A DNA stretch of 64,000 bases, taken from contig JAPYXD010000553.1 of NCBI GenBank assembly GCA_030998225.1, forward strand, positions 5,332,001-5,396,000, in the 5' to 3' direction. This stretch comes from Diplolepis rosae. Taxonomy: Eukaryota; Arthropoda; Insecta; Hymenoptera; Diplolepididae. Below the pieces are notes generated by a model. It searched no databases. It was not told the origin of the DNA and saw nothing but the letters and a program-made list of their open reading frames with translations. The translations under genes were made by a program, and so were the position numbers. Positions 10,913-23,262 of the stretch are shown piece after piece (within the stretch, counting starts at the first letter, position 1; the number at the start of each line of letters is the position of its first letter).

Positions 10913-11990
10913 CATGTATTTGTTGACAAGGTGTCGGCAGAGAGGACAGTGGTGCCATCTTAACGTCAAAAAGATTTTTGACAATCTCTTTAAGCGGGCT
11001 TTTTGAATGATCAATTCCCGGTACAGAATGTATATCTTGATATCGACATTTCTTTCAATTTTTTTTGCCTATATAACTTTTCTTGTAATGAAAATATTAT
11101 TCTAATACTTCGGTAATTGGTAGAGAGAATAATAAACTACTTTTGTCTGCTTCATTTGTATAACAATTTCGAAAAAAAATTTTTCGAACAAAAATGGTAT
11201 GAATTAATATGGAAAATTTTTGTTGCCTGTCCCATTTTCACACGAAGTGAGATATATTTTTGAAACTTGGGGAAATTTCATAAAAGACAATAAAGAAGGT
11301 TTATCTAGTCCCAAATTTTTATAAATTTAAAGAAAATATCAATTAATGACCATAGTTATGCGAACACCGACCGTCTCCATAGAACTCTGTACGCGCAATA
11401 TCTAACAAGATCTGTCATTGTCATATAGATTTCTTGATCGATTATTGTGTAACAAACTTTTTTTGTTCCCCTAAATGAGCGCTTCCACTCACACTTTAAA
11501 TTCTACTTTATTAATGTTTCCCGAACTTTTTTCCGCTTTCTTTTAATGTGAATGTCCCAATTGAGCGCGTTCATGCAATAACCGGTCGCACGCTCGAAAA
11601 AACGGAAAAGTATTGTCCGCGCGGTGACGTTACGCTATATAATCAAGAGTCCAAATTTTCAATAATAAAAAATACTGATCGATAGGTTTTGAAAAATGAG
11701 TATTAGTTTACATTTACGCTTTTTTCATTGAGCTGATAGTTTTTGCGACAAAAAATAAAAACCGCGAAATTTCGTTATTGAAAAATCCATGTTTTTGAAT
11801 ACTCAACGCGCCGTATGAAATTCATTTTTCAACGTATTCACGCAAATCTCATCCACTTTTATTCGGGAGGCTCTAGTGAAAATAGCGTAAAGCTAGCGTT
11901 CAGTCAGTTCGCTAGGGGAATGTCTTATACCATAAAAGAAACAAACGCATGCCATTATTGCTAATGTCATATGCTGTCAGAGCAATGTTC
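10913..11990. other. no gene seen
   Basis: I see no convincing coding frame or repeat boundary here. Confidence 0.4.
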
Positions 11991-11991
11991 T

Positions 11992-12156
11992 CGCCTGACT
12001 ATGGTTGCGAGAAACTTATCCTATTTCAGTATGAGTTCTCTTACAACCGAGAGAACACGTGAAGTGTTACGTTTGAAAGTAGGCGTGACCTAAAATCTCG
12101 GTTGTAAAAGAACTCATACTGAAACAGGATGGGTTTCTTGCAACTATAGTAAGGCG
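11992..12156. mobile_element. foldback MITE, 62-bp arms
   Basis: Arms 11992-12053 and 12095-12156 are inverted copies with few mismatches, sharing CAGTATGAGTTCT and ACAACCGAGA on opposite strands. The 41-bp loop has no coding frame. Confidence 0.8.
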
Positions 12157-12310
12157 AAGTTCGAACTATTTTCGCAAGGCATAACTACTTTAAAATCATG
12201 AAACTTGGTACTTTTTTAGCGTGAAGGGATCCCTGCTTAAAATGTATGTTTTTTTCACCAGGACAGCAAGAACGAAATCTTCTACAAAAGCATGACTAGT
12301 GTTCTTACTA

Positions 12311-13067
12311 AAGGGTTTCCCAATAGGGGTGATATGATTTTGAATGTCCCTATCAGGCTCATTTGAACTGAAATTTTTGACGTCTGCTGTCAGTTGTCAT
12401 CAGTAAGGTTTGCCATTTAATCATGAGTAGTTTCACGCTTCCACAACGTTTGGAAATTGTCCAATTATTTTATCAAAATTCGAGAAGTTTTGTCGGTGTT
12501 CAAAGAGCATATCGTGCAAAATATGGTCGTCATTCTGCTCCATCCGCGCTCTCAATTCGTCGAATAATCGATAAGTTGGAGAGTGAATTTACTCTATTGG
12601 ATACTAAGCCTAAAAATCGTATGCGTACCGCACGTTCTACACAGAATATAGCCGCCGTACAGGCCAGTATCGAGGAAAACCGTGAATTGTCCGTGCCACG
12701 CCGATCTCAGGAATTGGGCCTGTCCAGGATGACTACCTGGCGTATTTTGCGATTGGATCTTGGCCTGCATCCCTATAAGATGATTCTGGCCCAAGAACTG
12801 AAGCCTAATGACCATCGTTTGCGTCGGGAGTTCGCGGATTGGGCTCTGGAATCAATTGAAAATGATCCCAATTTTCATCAAAAAATCATCTTTTCTGATG
12901 AGGCGCATTTTTGGCTCAAGTCTCGGGGGACATTTGGCCGATATATTGTTTAAATCATAAATGGCATAGAATATCCAATATAATAAAAAAGATTTCGATC
13001 AATTCCGAATGAATATTCAGTGTTTTTTTTCAATTTCAAAACATATCACCCTTATTGGGAAACCCTT
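12311..13067 (+). mobile_element. internally deleted Tc1/mariner element
   Basis: The terminal inverted repeats are AAGGGTTTCCCAATAGGGG and its near-complement at the right end. The element is flanked by TA on both sides (12309-12310 and 13068-13069). At 757 bp it is well under the 1.2-1.5 kb of a complete relative, because the second half of the transposase is missing. The same family is found at 37535-38441. Confidence 0.9.
12423..12953 (+). pseudogene. Tc1/mariner transposase, N-terminal part
   Basis: The 176-residue frame starts with a helix-turn-helix region (LPQRLEIVQLFYQNSRS) and a second DNA-binding helix set (LSVPRRSQELGLSRMTTWRI). It reaches the first catalytic Asp in IFSDEAHFW. 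Right after that the protein ends in a short unrelated tail and a stop, so the second and third catalytic Asp residues are lost. It is not expected to be active. The start Met lies 112 bp inside the left terminal repeat, a normal spacing. Confidence 0.9.
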
Positions 13068-13552
13068 TATTATAGTCAGATTTTTTTCTCCGTGTACGAT
13101 GATGATTCTCCGCGTTTATTGTCGAACTTTTTGATACAAATGATAGAGAAACCTAACCAAACTATCTAAACAGCAAAGAAAACATAACCACGCAAATTGT
13201 CACACTTACCTTTTTTCTTCGAATTCATTGCGACTTCCGCATAATATAAAAGAAAAATTTTGATGGAGGAAAAGCAATGATACGTCACTAAGATTTCGTC
13301 GTTTCGAAAACGCTCGGTAAGATTCGGCAGTTGCCGAAGATGGCAGCGGCTCTCTTCTGAATCAATTACGTGCTCACTTTACAAGTTAGCATGCTCAGCT
13401 CACTTTGTGAGCACAAAGTCAAGAATCAGGCTCCTGAGTGTCATAGTAAGAGTGAAAGAAGGAAAAGTATACTTCTATCTCTGTCACTCTCGCAATTAAG
13501 CCTAGTTTGACGCTTTCAGGGTGAATTCCCATGAGGAAGATTCTCGGTATTA

Positions 13553-13915
13553 TAGACAGGTCTGGCAACTCCCGTGGTGGAGGATGTTTCCTTCTTGTAG
13601 TCAGAATGTTTCATATTTTCGCCACGGATGGCGCTAATATCGAGTAGTGGCCCGAACACGGTCGGTTAGACAGGTCTGGCATCTCCCGTGGTGGGGGATG
13701 TTCCGTTATTGTAGTCAGAATGTTTCATATTTTTACCACGGATAGCGCTAGTATCGAGTAGTGGCCCAAATGACCTTACCGTAGCATGTATGTATATAGA
13801 CATACCCAGAACGTAGTCAGCTGTGAACAGCCCCCGGAATGTCTGGAGTTGAAAATGTCACAGATGTTGACCGTTGGCCACCGTGGCGCTGGCTGTTCAT
13901 GAGGCCGACCTTATA
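13553..13915. repeat. two tandem copies of the AGACAGGTCTGGC repeat plus an inverted end
   Basis: Copy a (13553-13655) and copy b (13668-13840) are about 115 bp apart and match the unit at 8729-8880. Positions 13823-13915 are the reverse complement of 7095-7170. This looks like a rearranged piece of the same transposon family. Confidence 0.7.
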
Positions 13916-14283
13916 CAGATTAGCATTATAGAACATTGAAATCTAACGTTTTTTGTGAAAAAATGGTGTCTAAAGTGCTTTTGTGTGCTTTTTAGGTAAA
14001 TTGGAATGGTTTTAACAGTCGGTGATATAAAAATTTATGTGAAAAAGCGGAAATTTGTTGCTGTAGGTAAAATAACCTTTTTTTAAAATGTTTTATAACA
14101 ATTGGAGATATAATTGTTACTTGCATATTTTGTGAATTTAAATTATCAAAATAAAAAAGTGTTTATATCAATAAAAAAGGAAATTAGGCTTACAAAACAC
14201 ACTATATTTGCGAATCAGGAACGTTTTTTATTTTTTTAAATTGCACAATTTCTAAAGCAATGCGTAATATTAGTGATAAAGTT

Positions 14284-14440
14284 TCTAACATAAATATGAA
14301 GTATTACTATAAAGTTTATAATATTAATATACTTTGAACTTTGCATATCACTTAAAGTATTATTTATGATAAAATGTCTGGCATAAATATGAAGTATTAT
14401 TATAAAGTTTATAATATTAATATACTTTGTATATCACATT
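14284..14440. repeat. 93-bp tandem duplication
   Basis: The segment TAAATATGAAGTATTA, followed by TATAAAGTTTATAATATTA, occurs at 14291 and again at 14384, a 93-bp step. No coding frame is present. The surrounding AT-rich stretch (13916-15340) shows no gene. Confidence 0.75.
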
Positions 14441-15343
14441 AAGGATATTCTCGTGGTCGACCCCTTGATCTCACTTTTAAACTAAAAAACAGTTCATAGG
14501 AACAGTTCATAGAAATAGGAAACAGGAAAAAAAGAAAGGAGAATCTTTCGTAAAGACCGAAAAAAAAATATCAATCCAACCGATTAATCGAGTAAAAAAG
14601 ATTGATCCCCGTAGAATCGAATCGAGATCGCCCATCCCTAATTATAGATAAAATACACATAATAAATTATGTGCATATGAGATCTAAATATCCATTATAT
14701 TATTATGAAATATAGTATATTATGTTGATTATTATTTATTACAAACATCTTTGTTCTTAGTGTTTTCAAATACTTATAAAGGAATTTTATAAATTCTTTA
14801 TATTTGTTACTTTTTCAAATGTACGTTCATTCCTTATGTGAAAGTTTTGTTCATAAAAATGTAATTTTTTCAATTACTGAGAAGTTTTAAAATATAAAAT
14901 ACAAAATGTCCTATAATAAAATCTAATTTTTCTAACAAAATCAAGATGATATAATTAATACCCGTATTATAATTCAATTTGATGGAATTTCAATAGCCAA
15001 TTTTTCTATTATAATATGTAAGACTGATATAATATCAATAATATTGATAATATAAATAAATATTGTATTTTTATTTAATAATCACAATGTAAATTTTAAT
15101 GTTAAAACGAAGATAACAGAACTTTGATTTTAATTTCCAGCCAGAATTATAAAGAAAATTTTCGCCCAAATTCCAAGCATATTACCCTTTATATCAGTAA
15201 AAATTGCTTTAAATAATATTTAAAACTTTCTAGTTTAATGTGTTGTAAAAAAAAATATGATCAAGTAGTTTTTATCCTCAAAAATTTAATTTTTATGCAT
15301 TTTTCCCATGCATTAAAATGAATTCAGTCCTCATGAACAATCA

Positions 15344-15600
15344 GTGCCCCTAGCGGCCACGGTCAATTCTTTTGACATTTTCATTTCGCGGATTACGTGC
15401 ATTCTGGCTAAGATGCAGGGGGCTGGCTGTGAAAGCTGCCTGCCTGTTTCTGTGAACCACGGGTATTCCTTCAACTACTCGATTGCAGCGCTGCCCAAGC
15501 GGTCACTTTCGAAACTACTACTCGTCACGATAAGGGAACATTCCCCACCACGGGAGTTGCCAGACCTGTCCATACTACACGAAGGAATAATAAGGAGACC
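15344..15600. repeat. rearranged fragment of the 8729/13553 repeat family
   Basis: GGGGGCTGGCTGTGAAAGCT and GAACCACGGG match 8870-8910. AACATTCCCCACCACGGGAG with CCAGACCTGTC at about 15538-15573 is the inverted start of the same unit. The frame that crosses it is repeat sequence, not a supported gene. Confidence 0.55.
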
Positions 15601-16413
15601 TATCTCCATGTAAGCGATTTGGCAGGAGCAACGGCACGGTAAGTGCCCGGCTTGTAAGTTGGAAGTAGTGGAAAGGAGTGCGCAAGTGCGCAGTTGTCCT
15701 CTTCTTACTCACGGGAAAATGTGCGAGACGAATTTGTCAAATTGATCTAAGCCAGAGTGGTTTTGTTGATTGATTTTTTGATCATTTGCAAGCGGCAGAT
15801 ATTAGTTCAATTTCAATTTAGTTTTAAAAAAAAGTTATTATCTCAGGACTCCTATAAAGCTAAAGGAATGCATTATAAAAGTGGTAAGTATATATCGAAT
15901 ACAATAAGATTGTAAATCTTGAAATTGAAATTATGGTATTTGTTATTACTTCGTAAATCGTGTGTAAAATAATGTTGAATAGTTTTTTCCTTTAAAGGTG
16001 AGGGAATTTAATCCGAGAAATTTTCAAGATTTTGAAGATCGCATATAATATTATATAATATGGTGATTTTATGGGCAATTGAAACTTTGGGCAACTAAAA
16101 CTATGGTACAATGTATACCTACCACACTATTGGTCGATGACTATTCTGCTAATTTTTTTCATGGGACGGCAGCCTTATCGCGATGGGATTTAACCAGGGT
16201 TGCACGGTTACGTGTAACTCGAACTTTTATACGTTTAAACGTAAATTACGCATTTTACGTGAATAATGTAAAAAACGTAAAAAAAGGGTGGACTTCTGTT
16301 GATGCAGCAGGGTGAGGAAAAAAAGCATAATATAACCTTACTTATTCCTTATGCGGGAATGCATTAAGTGCGAGATTAAGTGAATTATTCCTCATATAAT
16401 AAGATTTTCAAAA

Positions 16414-16570
16414 TGAGTGAATCAAAATTTGGAAGTAAAAAGGGACAAAAAATCCCTTGGGAAGAACTGAAGTTTGAGCTGTTAACAGTTTAAAATGAAG
16501 CAGTTTCAAAATGCTCAATTTGTAATATTATTTTTAAAATTACCAACTACGACCATCTTCTAACTGACAG
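16414..16570 (+). pseudogene. hAT BED-finger N-terminal fragment
   Basis: From the Met at 16414 the frame reads MSESKFGSKKGQKIPWEELK and continues to SKCSICNIIFKI after one stop. The Cys-x2-Cys pair and its position fit the BED zinc finger that starts many hAT transposases. The frame is interrupted by the MITE inserted at 16579. Confidence 0.55.
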
Positions 16571-16578
16571 GTATGTAA

Positions 16579-17184
16579 TAGTATATTATGAGCCTAGGCG
16601 CACAATGAGGGTTATTGCGTGACGAGCGATAATGCTCGCAGGAGATCGAAGCCAAGGCGTAGTCGAGGTATAGCCGATGCGTAGTCGAGACGTAGCTGAG
16701 GTAAAGCCGAGACAATGCTGATACGAAGCCGAGGCGCGATCAGTCCTGCGAGCATTGTCGCGAGTCTCGTAATTTCCCGAATTGTGTGCATTGGCACGTA
16801 TTCTATTTTATGTGACTTCGGTGCGGATACGAGTTTTTATGCGTACACTCGAATCTAATCCAGTATTGTAGTTGTTTACGGCGCTAGTCATTACACTTGA
16901 TGTTTTGCGACTAGTCCCAGCCATTTTGATTTTATCGATCTTGTGTAGTAGTAGCTTGTTGTAATAGCGCATGCGCAGTTCAAATGTACAAGGCTTTGTC
17001 AGTAGGGTGCTAACGCTGTACGAAGAAAAAGGAAAAGAAGAATAAGAAGAAGATACTGCTCCACTGTAAGACTATATGCGCATGCGCAGTTCAATTTTTA
17101 CATTATATTCCTCTGTAACGGAATACACAACATTCCGTTACTCTCAGCTGTAACGGAAAAACGAGTTTCCGCGCCAGAGGCACA
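16579..17184 (+). mobile_element. MITE, TAA-flanked family (copy 2), nested in the hAT
   Basis: It begins TAGTATATTATGAGCCTAGG and ends GCGCCAGAGGCACA, with TAA on both sides (16576-16578 and 17185-17187). The left part carries repeated GAGGCGTAGC/GAAGCCGAGG words. At 606 bp it is the longest copy in the window. It splits the hAT coding region, so it arrived later. Confidence 0.88.
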
Positions 17185-17389
17185 TAAATATTATTTATCA
17201 TTCGTTAATATAAATGATTATATTTCATTTTTAAAATCTTCTGACTGTATTTATTTTAATTCAAGAAACAGCTGCAAAACCAAAAAACTCTCTGGAAGTT
17301 CCGCCAGTGAAAAGACGTAAAAAAAATTTGCTAAGATCGACACTCCATCAAGTTCCAATCCTTCGACGGGTGAGACTAAATCAGAAATT

Positions 17390-17735
17390 GACTAAACTTT
17401 GGCGAAATTTTTCTTCGGTTATAATATACCGTTTCCGACTGTTGATTCGAATCATTTTCATAATTTCTTATACAAATTAAATCCGAATTACGATGCACCT
17501 TCTAGAAATACCTTAATTGGTTTGATACTAGATGCATTTATAAAAATACGCTAAAGAAAAATTCCTCTTTAATTTAAGATAACAGCGTATTACTTTTAGA
17601 TGGATGGAACAACTCGAGCAAAAATGAAAAATATGTAGTTGGTGTTCTTCACAACGCTAATAGAGAAAGAGTGTTTTTGAATACCTGGGATTTCACTCAA
17701 AAAAATAAAACTGCGGTTGCTTTGAAATAAGTTTC
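17390..17735 (+). pseudogene. hAT transposase core fragments
   Basis: Shifting frames give FGYNIPF, NHFHNFLYKLNPNYDAPSR, LIGLILDAFIKI, then LLLDGWNNSSKNEKYVVG. These follow the order of conserved hAT segments, with the first catalytic Asp in LLLDGW. Several frameshifts and stops break the gene, and everything from about 17735 to the right terminus is noncoding, so the dimerization region is gone. Confidence 0.6.
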
Positions 17736-18066
17736 AGATGCAGCTGTTAAAGATGCAAAAGAAATTTACGATACAAAATTTATGCCCTTTTCTCTTCTTA
17801 AAATATAATTTAATTCCTCCCAAAAGGAATTTCTAGGCCTGCCACATCTAATCGTTTTTTAAATATCTCAATAAGCTGTCAAGTTCGTGTTGCCAAGCTT
17901 AGCATGCAGTGTTAAAGAATTAGGTTATGTTTATTTTCTATATAAGCGCAGTCGCCATCTTGAAAACGTAAATGACATGTCAAAAAGTAGGGACGTAAAT
18001 TACATACGTAATTTACAGGTAAAATACTACGTGATTTACCTAAGGTATATTACGCACGCAACCCTG

Positions 18067-19510
18067 GATTTAACCCTAGAACGCCCGATTTTATTATGCT
18101 TAGTCTCAATCTGAAGTTTTCTCAAACAATTTTCTTGTGATAAGTGTAGGCTTTTCTTTTTAGAGGGTAGTAGTGAAAAAGAGGTAGCTTGTTTCGTTTA
18201 CATACAACATCTAGAATGTTTGAATTTCACGAATAGATCCCTTGAAATATACTAGTTCTGACAGTCATTTTATATTGACATTTGTTGATCAGGTTTTGAA
18301 TTTCCGTGCTTCTTTTACTCGACAATAAGAAAAAAGTAATGGGATCATTGTCAAAAATGCAATGATTAATGTTATCGGTGAGTAGGATTGTTTCTTTTCA
18401 TTAAATTCAGGTCATCCTGATATTAGGATGAAGTCCTTGCATCGAAATAGTTTTTAGTAAATATTACTGACATGTTTGCTCCGTGAATTTGTTCACAACT
18501 ACAAATTGACAAATTAAAAATAAAAATTAATCTAAAAATTGTATAAATCATTTTCATAGACTTAAATAATCCATAAACGTTCAATTTAAGTATAAGATTG
18601 GAACTCGAAAAATACCACTTGAGAAATTTAAAAAAACAACGATAATTAATTAATTTTATTCATACGTAAACGTTCATACAACCGCAAAAAATGTTAATTG
18701 TTGGTAAGTTTGAACAAGAATATTAAAGAGAGTAGAAGGCATGGGAGTGAAGTATAATGGAAATCAGAGAGAAAGTTTCTTTTAAAATAGTTTTTCGAAG
18801 ATCACAGAAGTTTTGCATGGCATGTTTTGAAAATTTATTTGCTACACTAAAAGTATAGGAATTTTTTTTCAATAAACATCATTTATTGAAGAATCATTTG
18901 CAGTAAATTATTTTCATTTTAAAATTTCCAATAAAGTATGTATCTGTAGGAAATTTTTTTCTTATTATGTATTTCATTATTTTGATCTGGAAAAAAGTAA
19001 TGGTGGACAAACTTTCAAGTTAATAAATATCTTGTGATTGTTTCTAAAAATTATTGAAATTATAAATACTCTGATAAAAACTATGGAATAAAAATTCTTT
19101 TAGCGTCTGAAATTGAAGGAATATTTTGGTAAGTTGACTACTTAATACAATTGCTTGAAGTAGTCGCCTTACCAAAATAAAAAATTATAAAATTATAAAA
19201 ATTTTTAATGTCGAAATCGATAAACAGAATTTCTAGCTGTTTTTGGGCGAAACGATTGTAAATCAAGAACATTTTTATCTGATTGAAGCTTTTGATTGCT
19301 TATTTCTTTTTAAATATTTTAACATTTAACTACTTACACTACCTCCAGAAAGAATCGGACCAGTTAGCGCACGACTTATATAAAATTATTGTTGACTTTG
19401 AAAGATAATACCACCGTCTAAAATTAAGATAAAAAATATTAAAAAACCATTGGAAAGCTTACTAAATTCTGCCTTAAATAAGCTCTAGTTGAAAATATTT
19501 AGTCTCTTTA
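18067..19510. other. no gene seen
   Basis: This is AT-rich DNA with one hairpin at about 19127-19185 (TTTTGGTAAG and CTTACCAAAA arms). I see no coding frame. Confidence 0.4.
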
Positions 19511-20110
19511 TTATTGACTTATCATATGAAAAAGAGGGAAAAAATCCGATTTTGACGGAATTTCGTACTTCAACTTTTTAACTATTGGAAAAATGTACGA
19601 AAAGTAATTTAAAAATTTGATATTTTGCAAAAGTTATCTTCAGGATTGTAGCTTTTATTTGAGCCATCGAACTTTAAAAAATCGTTTGCTGGTTCAAAAA
19701 ATACTATTTTCTTTACGAGCGTGCAAAATTCGAGCGTCTCGATAAGTGCATATTTTATGGTTTTTATGAACACTGATCATTGATTTACATGGTGAGAAAA
19801 AATAATTTATCAATCGAAAAACTTAGAAGTCTTATTTATGTTTCTAATTGCAAAAAAATTTTAAAAGAAATTTTAGTAGAAAAAAATGTGTTCATTTGAA
19901 TTTTCGAAACTTTAGGCAAGTTTATGATGAATAAGAAAGACGTTTCAAAGTTTGATGGCTCAAATGAAATCTACAATCCTAAAGATAACTTTTAAAAAAT
20001 GTCAAATTTCCAAATTAATATTTCTACATTCTTCCAGTAGTTAAAATTGAAGTACGAAATTCCGTCAAAATCAGATATTTTTTTTCTTTTAATAGCTAAT
20101 CAATAGCTAG
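19511..20110. repeat. inverted repeat, about 170-bp arms
   Basis: The left arm (about 19511-19690) and right arm (about 19945-20110) are inverted copies, sharing TTGACGGAATTTCGTACTTC and CCATCGAACTTT on opposite strands. It is probably a MITE with a 250-bp centre and has no coding frame. Confidence 0.7.
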
Positions 20111-20424
20111 AAGATAAAATGAAGGATCCGCAGGTTAAAAAGGGCTAACCTAAATTTTTGTGAAAATAAACCTTTTCGTATTGTTGAAAATTTTATGATA
20201 TTCCACACATAGAAGTATTCGAGAAATTTCAAATTATGGAAAACAAATTTTTTTGCAGCCCGGGAATTTGCATGACCACTTTAATTTTTATATATTTTGA
20301 TTCGTCATGGAAATACGAATTCAACTGTTCAAAAATTAGTACAAAATCATATATAATGATAAAGGTATTATGGCCACCTTTTTCTGTGGTTCGGATTCTG
20401 ATTTAAAACCTTATATTACAAAAT

Positions 20425-20667
20425 TCTCACCATATAAACATGTAGATACGTCGTTTTGGGAGGAATTTAGAATCAAAAAAAGCTTTAATCCTGGTAAAGA
20501 ATGTGGGAATCTACGCAGATACGTTTTTTGAAAAAAGTATTCTAGCTTGATTGAGGCCTACAATCCTTTTTAAGCGAAACGTGAGTACATACATTCTTCA
20601 TCACGATTGAAGCTTTTTCTGATTCTAAATTCCTTCCAAAAGGATGTATGTACATGTTTATATTTTA
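20425..20667. repeat. small inverted repeat beside a MITE
   Basis: TATAAACATGTAGATACG with GGAGGAATTTAGAATCA (20425-20480) is inverted at about 20610-20665. The TAA-flanked MITE starts right at the outer end of the right arm. Confidence 0.55.
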
Positions 20668-21193
20668 TGTGCCTCCGGCGCGGAAACTCGTTTTTCCGTT
20701 ACAGCTGAGAGTAACGGAATGTTGTGTATTCCGTTACAGAGGAATATAATGTAAAAATTGAACTGCGCATGTGCATATAGTCTTACATTGGAGCAGTATC
20801 TTCTTATTCTTCTTCTTCTTCTTCTTCGTACAGCGTTAACACCCTACTGACAAAGCCTTGTACATTTGAACTGCGCATGCTCTATTACAACAAGCTACTA
20901 CTACACAAGATCGATAAAATCAAAATGGCTGGGACTAGTCGTGAAATATTAAGTGTAATGACTAGCGCCGCAAACAACTACAATACTAGATTAGATTCGA
21001 GTGTACGCATAAAAACTCGTATCCGCACCGAAATCACATAAAATAAAATACGTGCCAATGCACACAATTCGGGAAATTACGAGACTCGCGACAATGCTCT
21101 CAGGACTGATCGCGCCTCGGCTTCGACGTCCTGCGAGCATTGTCGCTCGTCACGCAATAACCCTCATTGTGCGCCTAGGCACGTAATATACTA
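20668..21193 (-). mobile_element. MITE, TAA-flanked family (copy 3)
   Basis: This is the reverse complement of the 16579-17184 element, with TGTGCCTCCGGCGCGGAAAC at its left and CGTAATATACTA at its right. The flanks are TTA and TTG on this strand, one base from a perfect TAA duplication. It is 526 bp long, and part of the GAAGCCGAGG-rich region is missing. Confidence 0.85.
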
Positions 21194-21199
21194 TTGTTT

Positions 21200-22115
21200 T
21201 ACATGCAAAATTATCGTTTAGACTGAAAAAGTTGTATTCGTCGAATAACTAATTGTAATTAGAGTATAAAATTCATGACATTTGGTGTGGGGGAAGTGAC
21301 GTACACAATATCTGTATCATTTTATGCAGAACGATTTATTTAATGTACATTCCATATCGCCATCTTGGCTGACACTAAAGGTGCTGCACTCGGCGACATT
21401 CTGCCCCCCTTGAAAGATTTTCTTTCAATAATAAATCGTTTAATGAGAAATTTTTACAAAAGAAATAAACAGGAATTAGTGTGTCACTTTGACTCTATGA
21501 AAATCTTTTACTTGAACAACCTAGTAGACTAATCTGACACATTAACATTTCTTGAGCTAAAGGCATGCTTATAAATATAAACGTAAATAATGCAAAGATG
21601 TGAAATTTCCATATTATTTGATATTGTAGCTTGACAAATAAAAAAATTAAAACAAATTGTTTCTGCATAATGATCCTACACAACTTATGATTGTTATTTA
21701 TCCTGTTCTTCCATTATGAACATACCTGGCTGATAAATATAATTTCAAATTAATTAGTTGAGTTTGAAATTTTTGTCACTGCCTACATTATCGGAGGATC
21801 ACTAGTCGCGTATCAATATTGTAGTATTAGATATAAAGGGTTAATATTGGACCGTTAAATATCTGATAGCGTCTGGAGGATTTTAGGTGGTTGCGATATT
21901 TATACTACCAATAAGCAATTACCTTTATTGTATTTATTGTTGACCGTTTATATCTTCGCGCCAGAGTGCTCGATTGGCCTCTGCAGGGTATGAGCGTAAC
22001 CAGTAGTCCCTCACGAACTCCCTGAATGCCGTAGTTACCGGCCGGACGCATTGGGTCGCGCGCAGCGTGTGTTTATGTCCAACGTGCTTTTTCCGTTCGT
22101 CGCATTTTTTTACAG
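21200..22115. other. no gene seen
   Basis: No clear coding frame is visible. The GC-richer part (about 21950-22110) leads into the mariner fragment and is probably its 5' untranslated region. Confidence 0.4.
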
Positions 22116-22121
22116 TTAAAA

Positions 22122-22345
22122 ATGACAGAAAGAGCAGATCAACGAATTTGCATCAAGTTTTGCTTCAATCTCGGCAAGAGTTGTACGGAGACGATTGAAA
22201 TGATACAGAAGGCCTTTGTGGACGAAAGTATAGTCATAACACAGATAAAGGAGTGGTACAGGTGGTTTAAAAATGGCCACACATCTGTTGACAGTGACCC
22301 TCGTTCTGGCCGACCTTCTAAAATTGAAAATGGCGCTCAAAGGAA
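22122..22345 (+). pseudogene. mariner transposase, N-terminal fragment
   Basis: The Met at 22122 starts the mariner-type helix-turn-helix region: ICIKFCFNLGKSCTETIEMI, then IKEWYRWFKNGHTSVDSDPR and SGRPS. After about residue 75 the match stops and the sequence becomes the minus-strand gene that follows. The catalytic domain is absent, so the fragment was cut by the neighbouring sequence. Confidence 0.75.
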
Positions 22346-23262
22346 AGCGGTTCGACGAAGTGTCATTCTGCTGAGATACCGAAATCTTCTTCATAGGCTT
22401 GGAGATAAGCAAAGCTACTCTTATTCTTAAAACGTTGTCCTGCACCATTAGTGAAATAATAGATTTTCTTTGGCCTGAAATGAATTTTCAAATAATCAAC
22501 TATTATCTTCTGATACTCGTGAACAGCCACCGTGTCATGAACTAAGTTATCGGATATGATTACGATACTTATATGCTTGAGCTCTTCATCTTCTTTATAA
22601 TAATTCACCACAGTAAATAAATATTATAGCTTGGTCGTTATTCCAGTGGAATGATTGCGCTGTATTCTAAATTATGAAAGCGTAATTTCCAGCGAAAATC
22701 AAAGCAAATCAAAAACTCACCAGACAATACATTTTCCTTCAAGTTTTTTTCAACATCATATCATTATCCTGTGGTAAATGTTTAATATTTATCTCATTTG
22801 ACATTAATTTGACATTCTCATGATGCACGCAAACGCACACACTTTGAGTGCTACTGCTTCCTGCTATAATGCAATGACGAGGTCTGTGTTTTGTGAATTT
22901 AAAAATAATGATCTTCAGGCCTTCGTGTTCTGACGTAAGTTGAGGGTATAACTCGTTGAGATTACATAGTAATAACCTTTTCTGGATTTGTGAACGCATT
23001 GCATTTTTCGATAGTTTGATCAAGTACTTCAACGCCCACTTTATAATACTTGTTCTTACACTGCATCTTTGTGTCTAAGAAATCTAAATCACTTTCGTTG
23101 TCATATAGCTAATCTTCATCATCGTGAAATATTGATAGAGTCCAAAGATGATGATATTCCCCTTGTATCGATGAGTTGAGATTTACGTGAACTTTAAATT
23201 TGAGATCCTTCTGGTAGTATCGAAAATTTCAAACGCAAGTCGTGCAAAACACCATGAAATTT
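22346..23262 (-). pseudogene. arthropod repetitive gene of unknown function, copy 1
   Basis: Minus-strand frames read, in order, PEGSQI, CVCVHHENVKLMSNEINI (near 22800), then, past a deletion, YYKEDEELKHISIVIISDNL, LVHDTVAVHEYQK and IYYFTNGAGQRFKNKS (22363-22611). A second copy lies on the plus strand at 27555-28500. The family is widespread in arthropod genomes, and some databases name relatives after a bracovirus clone (Cc8L18.2-like); that link is from memory and not tested here. Function is unknown. Frames are broken and the middle is shortened. Confidence 0.6.

Larger units (their letters stand above)
16195..18066 (+). mobile_element. hAT transposon with 8-bp target duplication
   Basis: It begins CAGGGTTGC and ends GCAACCCTG. 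The eight bases before it (16187-16194) and after it (18067-18074) are both GATTTAAC, a perfect hAT-type duplication. Just inside each end lie arrays of ACGTAAATTACG-like words (16210-16280 and 17993-18056). Coding remnants are split by the MITE at 16579-17184. At 1.9 kb, of which 0.6 kb is that insertion, the transposase is incomplete. Confidence 0.93.

Noticed and set aside
12594..12815. Minus-strand frame in the Tc1/mariner
   Set aside because: It is an antisense shadow of the transposase.
15344..15613. Frame of 89 residues
   Set aside because: It is built from the dispersed AGACAGGTCTGGC repeat family.
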